The notes beneath the pieces were generated by a model. That model saw only the letters and a program-made list of their open reading frames with translations, searched no databases and was not told where the DNA came from. 64,000 nt of DNA from Chitinophaga rupis (GTDB taxonomy: Bacteria; Bacteroidota; Bacteroidia; Chitinophagales; Chitinophagaceae): assembly GCF_900109685.1 (NCBI RefSeq), contig NZ_FOBB01000003.1:186001-250000 (forward strand), in the 5' to 3' direction. Within the stretch, counting starts at the first letter, position 1. Each line of letters opens with the position of its first letter. Position numbers and translations under genes: made by a program. Positions 1 through 8,504 of the stretch are shown here, one piece after another.

Positions 1-139
1 CCATCCCATCACGGATGGAAAAACGTTTCATTACTTCGCCTGCTTCTGAATAATACACGCCATTGTCCGTTAATACACCGTCTACGTCCGTGAGCAGTAA
101 TTTGATCTTTCCTGCTTTTTCTTTTAATGTTTCGTTCAT
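1..139 (-). CDS. KdsC-like HAD phosphatase, N-terminal fragment
   Basis: Only the first 46 codons lie in the window; the gene runs off the left edge. The translated start contains LLLTDVDGVLTDNGVYYSE, the DxD motif I signature (D-V-D) of class III HAD phosphatases of the KdsC type, which remove phosphate from 3-deoxy-manno-octulosonate 8-phosphate and related sugar acid phosphates. ATG at 139 is chosen because the family starts about ten residues before motif I. It is the last visible gene of the minus-strand sugar operon, 19 bases after the SDR gene, so its substrate is probably the phosphorylated product of that pathway rather than Kdo-8-P itself; that is inference. Confidence 0.8.
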   Translation of the reverse strand, partial: MNETLKEKAGKIKLLLTDVDGVLTDNGVYYSEAGEVMKRFSIRDGM

Positions 140-158
140 GTTGATGTTTGTTGAAATT

Positions 159-962
159 TTAGATAGCTGTCCAACCGCCATCTACAACCAGGTTGGCCCC
201 GGTCATGTAAGCGGATGCATTGCTCGCTAAAAATACAACAGCTCCTTTATAATCAGCGGCCGATGCCATTTTTCCTAATAATGTTTTGGCCGCGTAATTC
301 TGTATGAAGTGATCATCCTGGCTGTTCTCCACACCACCGGGGGAAAGCGCGTTCACCCGCACATTTTTATTGCCCCAGTAAGCGGCCAGGTAACGGGTAA
401 AGCCCAGCACCGCTGCTTTGGTAACAGGATAGGCCGGTGATTTATAAAAGGTTTGCTCCCCCGCTGCATTACGGTAAATGCTTTGATCCGGCGCTACTAC
501 GCCGTAGGTGGATGATATGTTGATAATGCTGCCGCTGCCCTGCTGTACCATTGCAGTACCCATTACCTGCGAGCAGAGGAACATACCGCTTACATTCACG
601 TTCCAGGAACGGTTCCATTGTTCCAGCGGGTAGTTTTCAAACATCGATTGCTCTTTTGCCAGCAGGGGGTTTTCAAACATATCGTTGATGGCGGCGTTAT
701 TCACCAGCACGTCTATACGCCCGTAACGTTCCAGTATGCTGTTCTTTGCATTTTCCAGGGAAGCAGGGCTGGTAACATCCATTACCACTGCCAGGTGCTG
801 CGGCCCTAATGCAGCGGCCAGGTTATTACAGGCGGCTTCGTTCAGGTCAGCTACCACTACCTGGGCACCGGCTTCTGCCAGCGCATGGCAATGCTGCACG
901 CCCAATAACCCGCAGGCGCCGGTAACAACCGCTACTTTACCTTTTAAAGAAAAAAGATCCAT
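159..962 (-). CDS. SDR family NAD(P)-dependent oxidoreductase
   Basis: A 267-residue classical short-chain dehydrogenase. Visible motifs are the cofactor loop VTGACGLLG near residue 14, NNAA near 88, the catalytic Ser in NISSTYG near 149 and the YPVTK catalytic Tyr/Lys pair near 177; the C-terminus has the usual GANLVVDGGW. The cofactor loop reads TGACGLLG rather than the commoner TGxxxGIG. It starts six bases downstream of the aminotransferase gene, inside the same operon, so it probably oxidises or reduces a hydroxyl/keto group of the sugar made here. The exact substrate cannot be read from sequence. Confidence 0.88.
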   Translation of the reverse strand: MDLFSLKGKVAVVTGACGLLGVQHCHALAEAGAQVVVADLNEAACNNLAAALGPQHLAVVMDVTSPASLENAKNSILERYGRIDVLVNNAAINDMFENPLLAKEQSMFENYPLEQWNRSWNVNVSGMFLCSQVMGTAMVQQGSGSIINISSTYGVVAPDQSIYRNAAGEQTFYKSPAYPVTKAAVLGFTRYLAAYWGNKNVRVNALSPGGVENSQDDHFIQNYAAKTLLGKMASAADYKGAVVFLASNASAYMTGANLVVDGGWTAI

Positions 963-968
963 GTTGTT

Positions 969-2312
969 TTACAGGGCTTTTACAACCGGTTTAGTATTAA
1001 AGTTGCTCACCTTTCTGAACACGGCTTCTACCGGCTTTCCTTTCAGCAGGCTGCTTACCCCGTTATTGGCTATTGCCTGCTGCAGCAGGGGCAGCACCTC
1101 GCGGTAAGCCGCCAGCGTATGCGCAATATCTGCATCCGTGTGGGTGAAGCACATGTTATGAAAACCGGACCACAGGATGCCTCTTTTAAATAGCTCCTGC
1201 TGTACAAATGATTTCATGTGCAGCGGATCCTGGCCAGGTGCATTGAAGCTTACCAGTGAGCGGCAATCGTAGCCGGTGCAGCTGGTATACTGCTGCATGC
1301 CTGTTTCTGCTGCTACCTGGTTATAGCCTTCCCGCAGCAGCTTACCTTTTGCTGCAAGCACCGCAGGCACATTCTGATCTATCATTTCCTGTATGGTGGC
1401 TACTGCTGCGGCCAATGACAGGGCTTCACCACCAAACGTGGTAAAGAAGAACACTTCTTCATTAAACAACTGCATCACCTCTTTACGGCCTGTTAACAGG
1501 GAAATGGGCATGCCATTGGCAAAAGCTTTGGAATAGCAGGCCAGGTCGGCTTTTACGCCAAAGTATTCCTGCGCGCCGCCTACAGCTATCCTGAAGCCGG
1601 TCCACATTTCATCAAAGATCAGCAGGGTGCCGTTGGCTTCACAAACGGCTTTCAGCTGTTGCAGGAAATTATCTTTAGGAGCTGCAAATACAAAGGGTTC
1701 CAGTATTACGCAAGCTGTATCTGCATCCAGCGCCTGCTTTACAGATTCAATATCGTTGTATTCAAAGGTGGCGCTGAGCGCGGCTATTTCTTCAGGGATG
1801 CCGCTGTTACGGCTTGTAACGGAAATGTACCAGTCGTGCCAGCCATGGTAGCCGCAGCAAAGCACTTTCTTTCTGCCGGTAAAGGCACGAGCTACGCGTA
1901 TAGCCGCACTGGTTACATCAGCCCCGGTTTTGCTGATACGGATGGCTTCTGCGTTGGGTATAACCCGGTGCACCAGCTCTGCCAGCGTTACTTCCAGCTC
2001 ATGCATCATAGAAAAAGTGATACCGTCTTTCAGCTGTGCGCTAATGGCTGCATCCACACGCGGATAACAATATCCCAGGGAAATAGGGCCTATGCCCATA
2101 TTGTAGTCTATAAACTCATTGCCATCCACATCCCATACGTGCGCATCCTTCCCTCTTTTCAGGTACTTGGGGGCCACACCGGTAATATACTGGCCGGGGC
2201 CTTTGGCCAGGGTTTGGGTTACAGGCGTCATAATATTTACAGCGCGTGCATATAAATTATCTGATTCAGTAATTACAGGATACTGTTCGTTAAATGCTAT
2301 GGTGTTAGGCAT
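969..2312 (-). CDS. class III PLP aminotransferase (GSA-aminomutase-like)
   Basis: A 447-residue fold-type I aminotransferase resembling glutamate-1-semialdehyde 2,1-aminomutase (HemL). Recognisable pieces are FIDYNMGIGPISLGY near residue 66, the PLP-phosphate region SKTGADVTSAAIR, FDEMWTGFR (Asp that contacts the pyridine nitrogen) and CYSKAFANG, with the Schiff-base lysine. HemL itself acts on tetrapyrrole precursors, but this gene sits between a split transketolase and an SDR, so it more likely aminates a keto sugar. Similar HemL-like enzymes occur in surface-sugar clusters. Eleven bases separate it from the transketolase C-half upstream. Confidence 0.87.
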   Translation of the reverse strand: MPNTIAFNEQYPVITESDNLYARAVNIMTPVTQTLAKGPGQYITGVAPKYLKRGKDAHVWDVDGNEFIDYNMGIGPISLGYCYPRVDAAISAQLKDGITFSMMHELEVTLAELVHRVIPNAEAIRISKTGADVTSAAIRVARAFTGRKKVLCCGYHGWHDWYISVTSRNSGIPEEIAALSATFEYNDIESVKQALDADTACVILEPFVFAAPKDNFLQQLKAVCEANGTLLIFDEMWTGFRIAVGGAQEYFGVKADLACYSKAFANGMPISLLTGRKEVMQLFNEEVFFFTTFGGEALSLAAAVATIQEMIDQNVPAVLAAKGKLLREGYNQVAAETGMQQYTSCTGYDCRSLVSFNAPGQDPLHMKSFVQQELFKRGILWSGFHNMCFTHTDADIAHTLAAYREVLPLLQQAIANNGVSSLLKGKPVEAVFRKVSNFNTKPVVKAL

Positions 2313-2323
2313 TGTATTGTTTT

Positions 2324-3217
2324 TTACAGTTGTTTTAAAATGGTGGCTGCTATGGCGTTGGGCGTAAATCCTTCAAAGGCCAGTACTTCGTTTAATGAAC
2401 CGGGCCTGAACCAGCGCTCTTTCAGCGCCATCGGGAAGATGGTGGCCTTATGCGGCTGGTTCACCAATGTTTCTGCTACTATGGAATACAGGCCGCCGGT
2501 TTGCAGGTGATCTTCTATCGTTACCAGCAGCTTGCTGTTGGCAGCACAGCGGATAATACAGGCTTCATCCACCGGCTTTAAGGAACGCATGTTCACCAGA
2601 CCTACGCTCAATCCTTCTTTTTCCAGCAGCTGTTTTGCTTCCAGCGCATTGTTGAACAAAAAGCCATAGGTAAGCAGCGTTACATCTGATCCTTCGCTGA
2701 TAATCTCTGCTTTTCCTTTTTCAAAATCCGTGTGCGTATAATTGCCTTGTTTATGATTGATGCGTACATAAGAAGGTGCATCTGATTGCCAGATGGCCGG
2801 CAGCATGCGTACCAGGTCATCTTCATCAGCCGGGCAAAATACTTCCATGCCGGGTATGCCGCGCATAATGGCTACGTCTTCAATGGCCTGGTGCGTAGGG
2901 CCATTGCCGTCCGATAAGAAACCGGGAATATACCCGCTGAGCTTAACCGGTAAATGGGCAATGCCCACATCCGTTCTTATAAATTCATAAGCGCGCATGG
3001 TCAGGAACGGCGCCAGCGCATGCACCACCGGTATGCGGCCGCGCAGGGCCAAACCGGCCGCCATGCCTATCATGGTTTGCTCGGTAATGCCGGTATCAAT
3101 GAAACGTTTTCCCAGCAGCTTAGGTGCGCTGCGTACCAGCGCCCTGTTCTCTGCCGTCATTACAACAAAACGTTCGTCTGCACTGGCTGTTTGTACCAGT
3201 AATTCTTCGTAGTTCAT
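2324..3217 (-). CDS. transketolase, C-terminal (pyrimidine-binding) subunit
   Basis: This 297-residue protein carries the second half of a split transketolase: the pyrimidine-binding domain with FIDTGITEQTMIGMAAG near residue 40 (the Glu that activates thiamine diphosphate lies in this TEQ segment) and the C-terminal transketolase domain, with LLVTIEDHLQTGGL near residue 229. The start codon overlaps the stop of the N-terminal subunit by one base (TAATG), typical of translationally coupled subunits. With the partner it should transfer a two-carbon ketol unit, or act like a DXP-synthase-type enzyme. Because it is in a sugar operon it probably builds the carbon skeleton of the sugar rather than serving the pentose phosphate pathway. 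Confidence 0.88.
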   Translation of the reverse strand: MNYEELLVQTASADERFVVMTAENRALVRSAPKLLGKRFIDTGITEQTMIGMAAGLALRGRIPVVHALAPFLTMRAYEFIRTDVGIAHLPVKLSGYIPGFLSDGNGPTHQAIEDVAIMRGIPGMEVFCPADEDDLVRMLPAIWQSDAPSYVRINHKQGNYTHTDFEKGKAEIISEGSDVTLLTYGFLFNNALEAKQLLEKEGLSVGLVNMRSLKPVDEACIIRCAANSKLLVTIEDHLQTGGLYSIVAETLVNQPHKATIFPMALKERWFRPGSLNEVLAFEGFTPNAIAATILKQL

Positions 3218-4074
3218 TAGCGTACCGTTAAGCTTTCCGATTCAATAATTGCTTCCTTATTGCCATGCAGCTCTTCCAGCAGCTGCAGGATCTCATTATC
3301 ATTAAATGCACAGAACCAGCGGTCCGCACGGGCTTCAATACTGGGTAATCCTTTGCCGCGCACCGTGTTGGCTATAACAACATTCACCTTGTTATCGCTG
3401 AAAGGCAGTGTTTTGAACGTTGCTTCCAGCTGGCTCAGATCATGCCCGTCCACAGTTCTTACGGCACATCCAAATGCAGCAAACTTATCGGCCAGCGGTT
3501 CCAGCGGAATTAATTCCTCTGTTCTGATATTGGCCTGGAACTGGTTACGGTCTACGATAATGGTGAGGTTGTTTAACTGGTAGGCATTGGCTACCAGCAG
3601 GCTTTCCCAGACAGAACCTTCATTCAGCTCCCCATCGCCGGTGATCACCATTACCTGGTTAGGCTGGTCTTTCAGCTTACAATCCAGCGCAACACCGGCT
3701 GCCACTGCAGGTAAATGCCCCAGTGAGCCGGAATGAAATTCCACGCCGGGAATATTCCTGTTAGGGTGCCAGTAAACGCTGTCCGCTGCCAGCAGATGCT
3801 GCTGCAGCCGTGCTGTTTCAATAAAGCCCAGCTCAGCCAGCGTGCCGTATAATGCGGGTACATCATGTCCTTTGGAAAGGAACAGGTAATCACGCGCAGG
3901 GTTTTGCAGATCATCTGCATCAATATTCAACAGCTCTGAATACAGGTACACCATTAGCTCTACGCAGGACAATGAAGCGCCTATAAAACAGCCGCCGCCT
4001 GCCGTCATGCGTATTATGTGCTCCCTTACTTTCAGTGAGCGGGCCATCAGCTCCGCCAGTTTATTTTTTGTCAT
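3217..4074 (-). CDS. transketolase, N-terminal (TPP-binding) subunit
   Basis: A 285-residue protein covering the diphosphate-binding half of transketolase. KGHDVPALYG near residue 69, HSGSLGHLPAVAAGVALD near 114 and the TPP motif VITGDGELNEGSVWES near 143 (GDG...N-rich) are clear. Its ATG overlaps the stop of the cytidylyltransferase gene (ATGA) and its stop overlaps the start of the C-subunit. Split transketolases of this form are common in Bacteroidota and archaea; here the location in a nucleotide-sugar operon argues for a dedicated ketol transfer step. Confidence 0.88.
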   Translation of the reverse strand: MTKNKLAELMARSLKVREHIIRMTAGGGCFIGASLSCVELMVYLYSELLNIDADDLQNPARDYLFLSKGHDVPALYGTLAELGFIETARLQQHLLAADSVYWHPNRNIPGVEFHSGSLGHLPAVAAGVALDCKLKDQPNQVMVITGDGELNEGSVWESLLVANAYQLNNLTIIVDRNQFQANIRTEELIPLEPLADKFAAFGCAVRTVDGHDLSQLEATFKTLPFSDNKVNVVIANTVRGKGLPSIEARADRWFCAFNDNEILQLLEELHGNKEAIIESESLTVR

Positions 4075-4913
4075 ACTTCTGTTTCAGTTTCAGTTTCCGG
4101 GATCTTTGTCTGATCCGGTGTAATGGTTTTCAATTCATCCAGGTGATGGCGATACCAGTTTACGCCGGCCCATTGCTGGTTAATAAGAAAAATATCTTTG
4201 CGCTCTTCCAGCAGTGTAAGAATATCTGTTACAGAGAAAAAAGGATTGTGTTCGTACAAAGCTTCGTACACTGCTTTTATAAAGTGATAGTCTTCTGCGT
4301 AATCAATCGTGAACCGGTGGTTCATCGAATGGTCCACCTCCCCTTCCATCACTACATTCCCGATGCGGAACTTTTCGGGATGCTCCCATATATAAGGGGT
4401 GGTATGCTCTCTTTCCAGGAGCCGGTGTGCATGCTTCCAGGCATTTTCCAGCACGGCAAAAGGCATGATCTCCACATCATTCCCATCCGGATAAGTGGCG
4501 GGGTGCAGGTTGCTTACATAATCATACCGGTGTATGTTCTGCAGGTAATAGCCGATCACCCGGTCAATCACTGCAGGGTCTATGAGCGGGCAGTCACTGG
4601 GGATCTTGATCACTACATCTGCCTGGTATTGCAGCGCTGCCTGGTAATGCCTGTCCAGCAGGTCTGTGGCATGTCCGCGGTAACAGGGAATATCTTCACT
4701 GATACAGGTTATTTCAATAATATCATCCGTAACATCAGTAGTAGTAGCTACTACAATTTTCCCAACCAAAGCAGCTGCGCGCATACGCTGCACCTGCTGT
4801 ACAAACAGCGGTTTGCCCATAAGCGGCATCAGTGCCTTACCGCGCAGGCGGCTTGATCCCATGCGGGTTTGTACTACTGTTACAATGTTCAGGTTGTGGT
4901 GTGTATTATGCAT
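4071..4913 (-). CDS. SpsF/NeuA-like cytidylyltransferase
   Basis: A 280-residue nucleotidyltransferase. The N-terminus has VVQTRMGSSRLRGKALMPL near residue 13, the nucleotide-binding signature of the SpsF/KdsB/NeuA family that couples CMP (or CDP) to sugar acids and polyols; KIPSDCPLIDP near 182-190 of the gene's central part holds the conserved metal-binding Asp. The C-terminal tail is a short acidic Thr-Glu repeat (ETETETEV) encoded by a GAAACT repeat, probably unstructured. It overlaps the upstream transferase gene by 8 bases and the transketolase gene by 4. It should activate the operon's sugar; CMP is the likeliest nucleotide but this is inferred from family. Confidence 0.84.
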   Translation of the reverse strand: MHNTHHNLNIVTVVQTRMGSSRLRGKALMPLMGKPLFVQQVQRMRAAALVGKIVVATTTDVTDDIIEITCISEDIPCYRGHATDLLDRHYQAALQYQADVVIKIPSDCPLIDPAVIDRVIGYYLQNIHRYDYVSNLHPATYPDGNDVEIMPFAVLENAWKHAHRLLEREHTTPYIWEHPEKFRIGNVVMEGEVDHSMNHRFTIDYAEDYHFIKAVYEALYEHNPFFSVTDILTLLEERKDIFLINQQWAGVNWYRHHLDELKTITPDQTKIPETETETEV

Positions 4914-5925
4914 ATTGCAATTCCGGTTGTTGCAAAAAATCGGCTCTGCTGCCTTTGTGCTCTATATAACCGCGGCAAATGGCTGCTATGTTATGTGCGG
5001 ATGCACCGCCGTTCTGCAGGGGTGTTAGCCGCTTCAATGCTGCTACATCAAAATAGGAATGTACCTTTTTACCCAGGGCAATACCCATATATACCAGTGT
5101 TGAATACTGCGTGATCAGCTCCTCACAATTGGCTATCATATGCCCTGCATTTCCTTCTGTATATACCAATGCCTGTGGGGCATATTGCTTTATTTCTGCA
5201 GTAGCCCGTTCCCGGTTCTCGTTAGGGTGCAGCTTAAAAATAAGCTGCCGCCCGGCCGCGGTTTGCACACACCTGCCAATGAAGGCTGCCCTGTCGTCAC
5301 GGCCGCCCAGCTCGCGTATGTCTGATGTAGCTACCATCACATAATCATGGTAAGGGAAATCATTGTTATTATGTATGGCTACATTATCGTAATTAGGAAT
5401 GCCGGTAACAAAGATCCTTTCAGCGGCTGTTCCGTATTTTATAAACTGCTGCCTGTACCCTTCGGAAGCAGCGCAATAAATATCACAAATGTTATTGCTG
5501 CCATTGAAAGCCGTATTCATGGCCAGTACTGGCGGCAGCTTTAACGCGCGCACTATTTTACCCCAGGAGGTAACGGGGTCTGTCATTCCTTCCTGTACAA
5601 ATACTGTTTTTATTTTCCGCAGGCCTCTGGGTATCACAAGGTCTGTGCAGCATACTGCCAGGTCATAGTTATTATGATAGATACTGCAGGCATAATCATT
5701 CCGTAAACCATGTTCGGCTATATACTTATCGGATTGCTTTTTAAAAACGCCGCCAAAAATGGTATGATTCAGCCATCCTCTTTTTACAAGCCATTTGATC
5801 ATCGCATCATCGCTATAGATCTGGCTAAAGAAACAATCGTATTCCGGAAGCGCGTCGGCTATCTGGTGCATTTGTGTGGTCTGGTTCAACGAACCAATCA
5901 GGAACAGGATCTTCCTTCTTGACAT
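4906..5925 (-). CDS. GT-B-like (CDP-glycerol/polysialyl transferase-type) protein
   Basis: First gene of the minus-strand sugar operon, 339 residues, no signal peptide. The overall pattern is that of a GT-B transferase: an N-terminal Rossmann-like half beginning KILFLIGSLNQTTQMHQI, and a C-terminal half with LIFKLHPNENRERA near residue 231, matching the K-x-H-P motif of CDP-glycerol glycerophosphotransferases and polysialyltransferase-like enzymes, followed by a glycine/serine loop ITQYSTLVYMGIALGKKV that resembles the donor phosphate site. It may transfer the nucleotide-activated product of the downstream genes onto a surface glycan. The family assignment is by motif only, so the acceptor and donor are unknown. 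Confidence 0.6.
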   Translation of the reverse strand: MSRRKILFLIGSLNQTTQMHQIADALPEYDCFFSQIYSDDAMIKWLVKRGWLNHTIFGGVFKKQSDKYIAEHGLRNDYACSIYHNNYDLAVCCTDLVIPRGLRKIKTVFVQEGMTDPVTSWGKIVRALKLPPVLAMNTAFNGSNNICDIYCAASEGYRQQFIKYGTAAERIFVTGIPNYDNVAIHNNNDFPYHDYVMVATSDIRELGGRDDRAAFIGRCVQTAAGRQLIFKLHPNENRERATAEIKQYAPQALVYTEGNAGHMIANCEELITQYSTLVYMGIALGKKVHSYFDVAALKRLTPLQNGGASAHNIAAICRGYIEHKGSRADFLQQPELQYA

Positions 5926-6051
5926 ATTATAGGTTCTTTCACCCTGCCAGTTCAGTTATAGGTAAAGCGGCAGGTCGTACATTGCTCCATTTTAAACAAT
6001 GACTCAAACGTAGGAATTTTCATTAATCTGTATAACGGGCGGAAAGGAAGA

Positions 6052-6231
6052 TCACAATAAGTTAATATTGGCAGGAATGCCTGAAAGGGGGTATTTATGA
6101 TGATAAAGCAATTCGCCTTTCTGAGGAGGATTCAGCGCAACGTCATTTGCTGCAATCGCTTTGAAGTACCTGTCTTTTTTATCGCAGGAAAACAGGAAGC
6201 ATGTTATTGTAAAAAGTAAAGCTATTCTCAT
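6052..6231 (-). CDS. small predicted lipoprotein, 59 aa
   Basis: A short reading frame starting at ATG 6231, nine bases downstream of the stop of the membrane-protein gene. Its first residues, MRIALLFTITCFLFSCDKK, form a good type II signal peptide with a lipobox ending in Cys16. The remaining 43 residues (DRYFKAIAANDVALNPPQK...) match nothing I recognise and end at a TGA. Either it is a genuine small outer-membrane lipoprotein or the start of a longer one that has been cut short. The signal peptide and operon-like spacing are the only support. Confidence 0.45.
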   Translation of the reverse strand: MRIALLFTITCFLFSCDKKDRYFKAIAANDVALNPPQKGELLYHHKYPLSGIPANINLL

Positions 6232-6240
6232 AATGAATGA

Positions 6241-6582
6241 TCAACCCACTACTTCCTTTTTCTTCTCTTCCTCTTCTACCATCCATCGCGTTAATTTATA
6301 TTTCGGGAATATTTCGTTCATCTTCTTTCCAAGCCACTTGGAAACGATCTCAAATACCAGGAAGCCGATCACAATGGAGATCACCCATTCCATAGTGCTG
6401 TAGGTATGTTTATCCACTACTGTTTTGTGGGCTGCAAGTCCCCATAAATTGCGGATGCTGCGGGTGGTGAAGAAGTGCGAAACCAGCCGGGTAGACGCCA
6501 TCCCGATCGCGAACCCTAAAAAATTACCAATGTAGTTGTTACATACATATTCCACGAACTTCCTGGCTACCCTGCTTTTCAT
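6241..6582 (-). CDS. small membrane protein of unknown function
   Basis: A 113-residue protein with two likely membrane segments, one near residues 16-35 (IGNFLGFAIGMASTRLVSHF) and one near 66-85 (WVISIVIGFLVFEIVSKWLG), joined by a basic loop and followed by a very acidic/basic C-tail (VEEEEKKKEV). I do not recognise a family. It appears to be the first gene of a two-gene unit with the small lipoprotein downstream. The ATG at 6582 is the only good start. Nothing in the neighbours indicates its job. Confidence 0.6.
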   Translation of the reverse strand: MKSRVARKFVEYVCNNYIGNFLGFAIGMASTRLVSHFFTTRSIRNLWGLAAHKTVVDKHTYSTMEWVISIVIGFLVFEIVSKWLGKKMNEIFPKYKLTRWMVEEEEKKKEVVG

Positions 6583-6784
6583 ATAAATAAATTTTTACAT
6601 ACCAATCTACTACTTATTTCTGAAAATAGCAGTACGCGAAAAAAATTATTTGACTGCATCCGGCTCTTTTCAACCCGGCAGCTGCAATTTGCTACCTTAT
6701 AATATCCCTTTAAAAATACCGCTGTAAATATTTACAATAAAACAATCCAATTATATATTTACAATCTCCTATCTAAAATTTCAT

Positions 6785-6816
6785 TTTGACAGCTCAAAAA
6801 AAAGTAGCTACCTTTA
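6785..6816 (+). promoter_or_regulatory. Bacteroidota-type promoter for the oxidase cluster
   Basis: TTTG at 6785-6788 and TACCTTTA at 6809-6816 are separated by 20 bases, close to the Bacteroidota sigma-ABfr consensus (TTTG, 19-21 bp, TAnnTTTG). Transcription would begin near 6823, about 70 bases before the ferritin-like gene. The surrounding 6583-6893 is AT-rich and holds no other gene that I can see. Confidence 0.55.
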
Positions 6817-6893
6817 AAACACTCAGATAATCATCCGATAAGAAGCTTAATACAAAATAACTATTCGCACCACGTAACTATGAATACCCTGTA

Positions 6894-8486
6894 ATGCCAT
6901 ATCAGTATTACAGCCACACATTTGATTTTCACTCCAAAGCAATTATTAACCAAATACGACCCTCAATGCAACGCAACTACGAACGTTATCTTGGCCCTGT
7001 TTTCAAGAGAGCCGAAATTAACAATTTAAAGGCCGCGCGCATTAAAGCTGCCGCTGATAATGGAAACCTGAAAGGCATAAAAACAGTGAATTATGCCGCC
7101 ACTGCCCTACAGGAAACAGCGATCAATGAAGATGAATTTCTTCCCGTTCCCCCTGAATTTAATGGTAAGGATTATGTAAGCTTCCTGTTATGTATTGATG
7201 CTGAAATAGAGCATGGGCTTATGCTGCAGTATCTTTACGCAGCCTACAGCTTAGGCGGGCCGCAGGTTCCGCCGGAATTCCAGGATAAGGTACGCAGCTG
7301 GCAGGAAGTTATTTTAGGTATTGCCAAGGAAGAAATGGGGCACTTTGTATCTGTACAAAATGTGTTAAAGCTTATTGGTGCGCCACTACATTTTGAAAGA
7401 CAGGATTATCCGTGGGATACGCCTTTTTATCCCTTTCCTTTTAAGCTGGAAAGATTAACCCTGGATTCCCTGGCCAAATATGTGTATGCAGAAGCGCCGC
7501 AAAAATGGCTGGATGAAGGTAGTGAGCTTGCAGAAGAGATCAAGGCGCGCGTGCAGCTGCAAACGCCACACCCCAACACAGTAGGCGCTTTGTTTGAAGT
7601 GCTGCTGAAATACATTAACGATCCTGCCATTATTCCTGATGAAGCTTTCCAGGCGGAAACATATCCGTTACAGGCTAAGTTCGATGAATGGGGACGCGGT
7701 TACGCCGGCGGACAGCGGGGTAATGCCATGCATGGAAGTCCTAAAGGAAGCCCGGATGTACTGGTAATGCCGCTGGCCAGCAGGGATGATGCATACAACG
7801 CCCTTGCTGAAATAGCAGAACAGGGCGAGGCTACTAACCAGGAAAGCCCGCAGCCATCACATTTCCGGCGCTTCCTTGACGTGTATACAGATATGCGGGA
7901 TACCATAAAGGACGAAAATAGATGGTACCCTTCCCGGAATGTAGCTACCAATCCTGAAATACAAAGCGGCACCAATGACCCGGATGCATCCCCATCAGAA
8001 GGACAGGTAGCTGATGAAGATATTGAGCACATTACCAACCCGGAAGCAGTGAACTGGGCACATTTGCTCAACATCCGCTACCGCATGTTATTAAACTTTC
8101 TTACACACAGCTTTCTGCTGGATAGCGGCGCCAATAATGTAGGCGCTATCTCACCCCGTGGTATGATCATCAATTCTACCTTCGGTGAAATGTATAACCT
8201 GCGGAGCATATCTTCTGTATTGGTACAGCTGCCGCTTACCCGCCAGGATACCGGTAAATTTGCAGGTCCTCCCTTCCTCACCCCATATACCCTTACATTA
8301 CCCATGGGTGAGCATAACAGGTGGCGTGCCCACAAAGATCTGATACAGGCATCTGCAGCTGTGATTGCAACATTGTTGTCCACTACAAAAGAGCACCACC
8401 ACCGTTACCTCTATTCACTGCTTGAAGCAGATCAGCAGCTTTTGCAGCTGATAAATGAACTGACTGAAGCCACTGTTTGTCATTAA
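6894..8486 (+). CDS. VioB-like ferritin-fold protein
   Basis: A 530-residue protein with a ferritin-like domain of the iminophenyl-pyruvate dimer synthase (VioB) type. The first helix pair shows CIDAEIEHGLMLQYLYAAY (E104, E106, H107) and the partner helix GIAKEEMGHFVSVQNVL (E145, E146, H149), the E...ExxH pattern that can hold a di-iron centre. The C-terminal half (from about residue 370) is helical with LLNIRYRMLLNFLTH and a last His-rich stretch TTKEHHHRYLYSLLE. It is the first gene of a four-gene unit with a LodA-like oxidase, a radical SAM enzyme and a flavoprotein, 18 bases before the oxidase. A di-iron oxidase/oxygenase or an accessory partner of the oxidase are both possible. The start at 6894 has little Shine-Dalgarno; ATG 6966 is an alternative. 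Confidence 0.8.
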   Translation: MPYQYYSHTFDFHSKAIINQIRPSMQRNYERYLGPVFKRAEINNLKAARIKAAADNGNLKGIKTVNYAATALQETAINEDEFLPVPPEFNGKDYVSFLLCIDAEIEHGLMLQYLYAAYSLGGPQVPPEFQDKVRSWQEVILGIAKEEMGHFVSVQNVLKLIGAPLHFERQDYPWDTPFYPFPFKLERLTLDSLAKYVYAEAPQKWLDEGSELAEEIKARVQLQTPHPNTVGALFEVLLKYINDPAIIPDEAFQAETYPLQAKFDEWGRGYAGGQRGNAMHGSPKGSPDVLVMPLASRDDAYNALAEIAEQGEATNQESPQPSHFRRFLDVYTDMRDTIKDENRWYPSRNVATNPEIQSGTNDPDASPSEGQVADEDIEHITNPEAVNWAHLLNIRYRMLLNFLTHSFLLDSGANNVGAISPRGMIINSTFGEMYNLRSISSVLVQLPLTRQDTGKFAGPPFLTPYTLTLPMGEHNRWRAHKDLIQASAAVIATLLSTTKEHHHRYLYSLLEADQQLLQLINELTEATVCH

Positions 8487-8504
8487 CTATTCTAAAAAAA
8501 ATTT

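Noticed and set aside
4035..4856. Long plus-strand frame opposite the cytidylyltransferase
   Set aside because: Mirror-image frame of the real minus-strand gene, His/Cys/Val-rich, no start signal.
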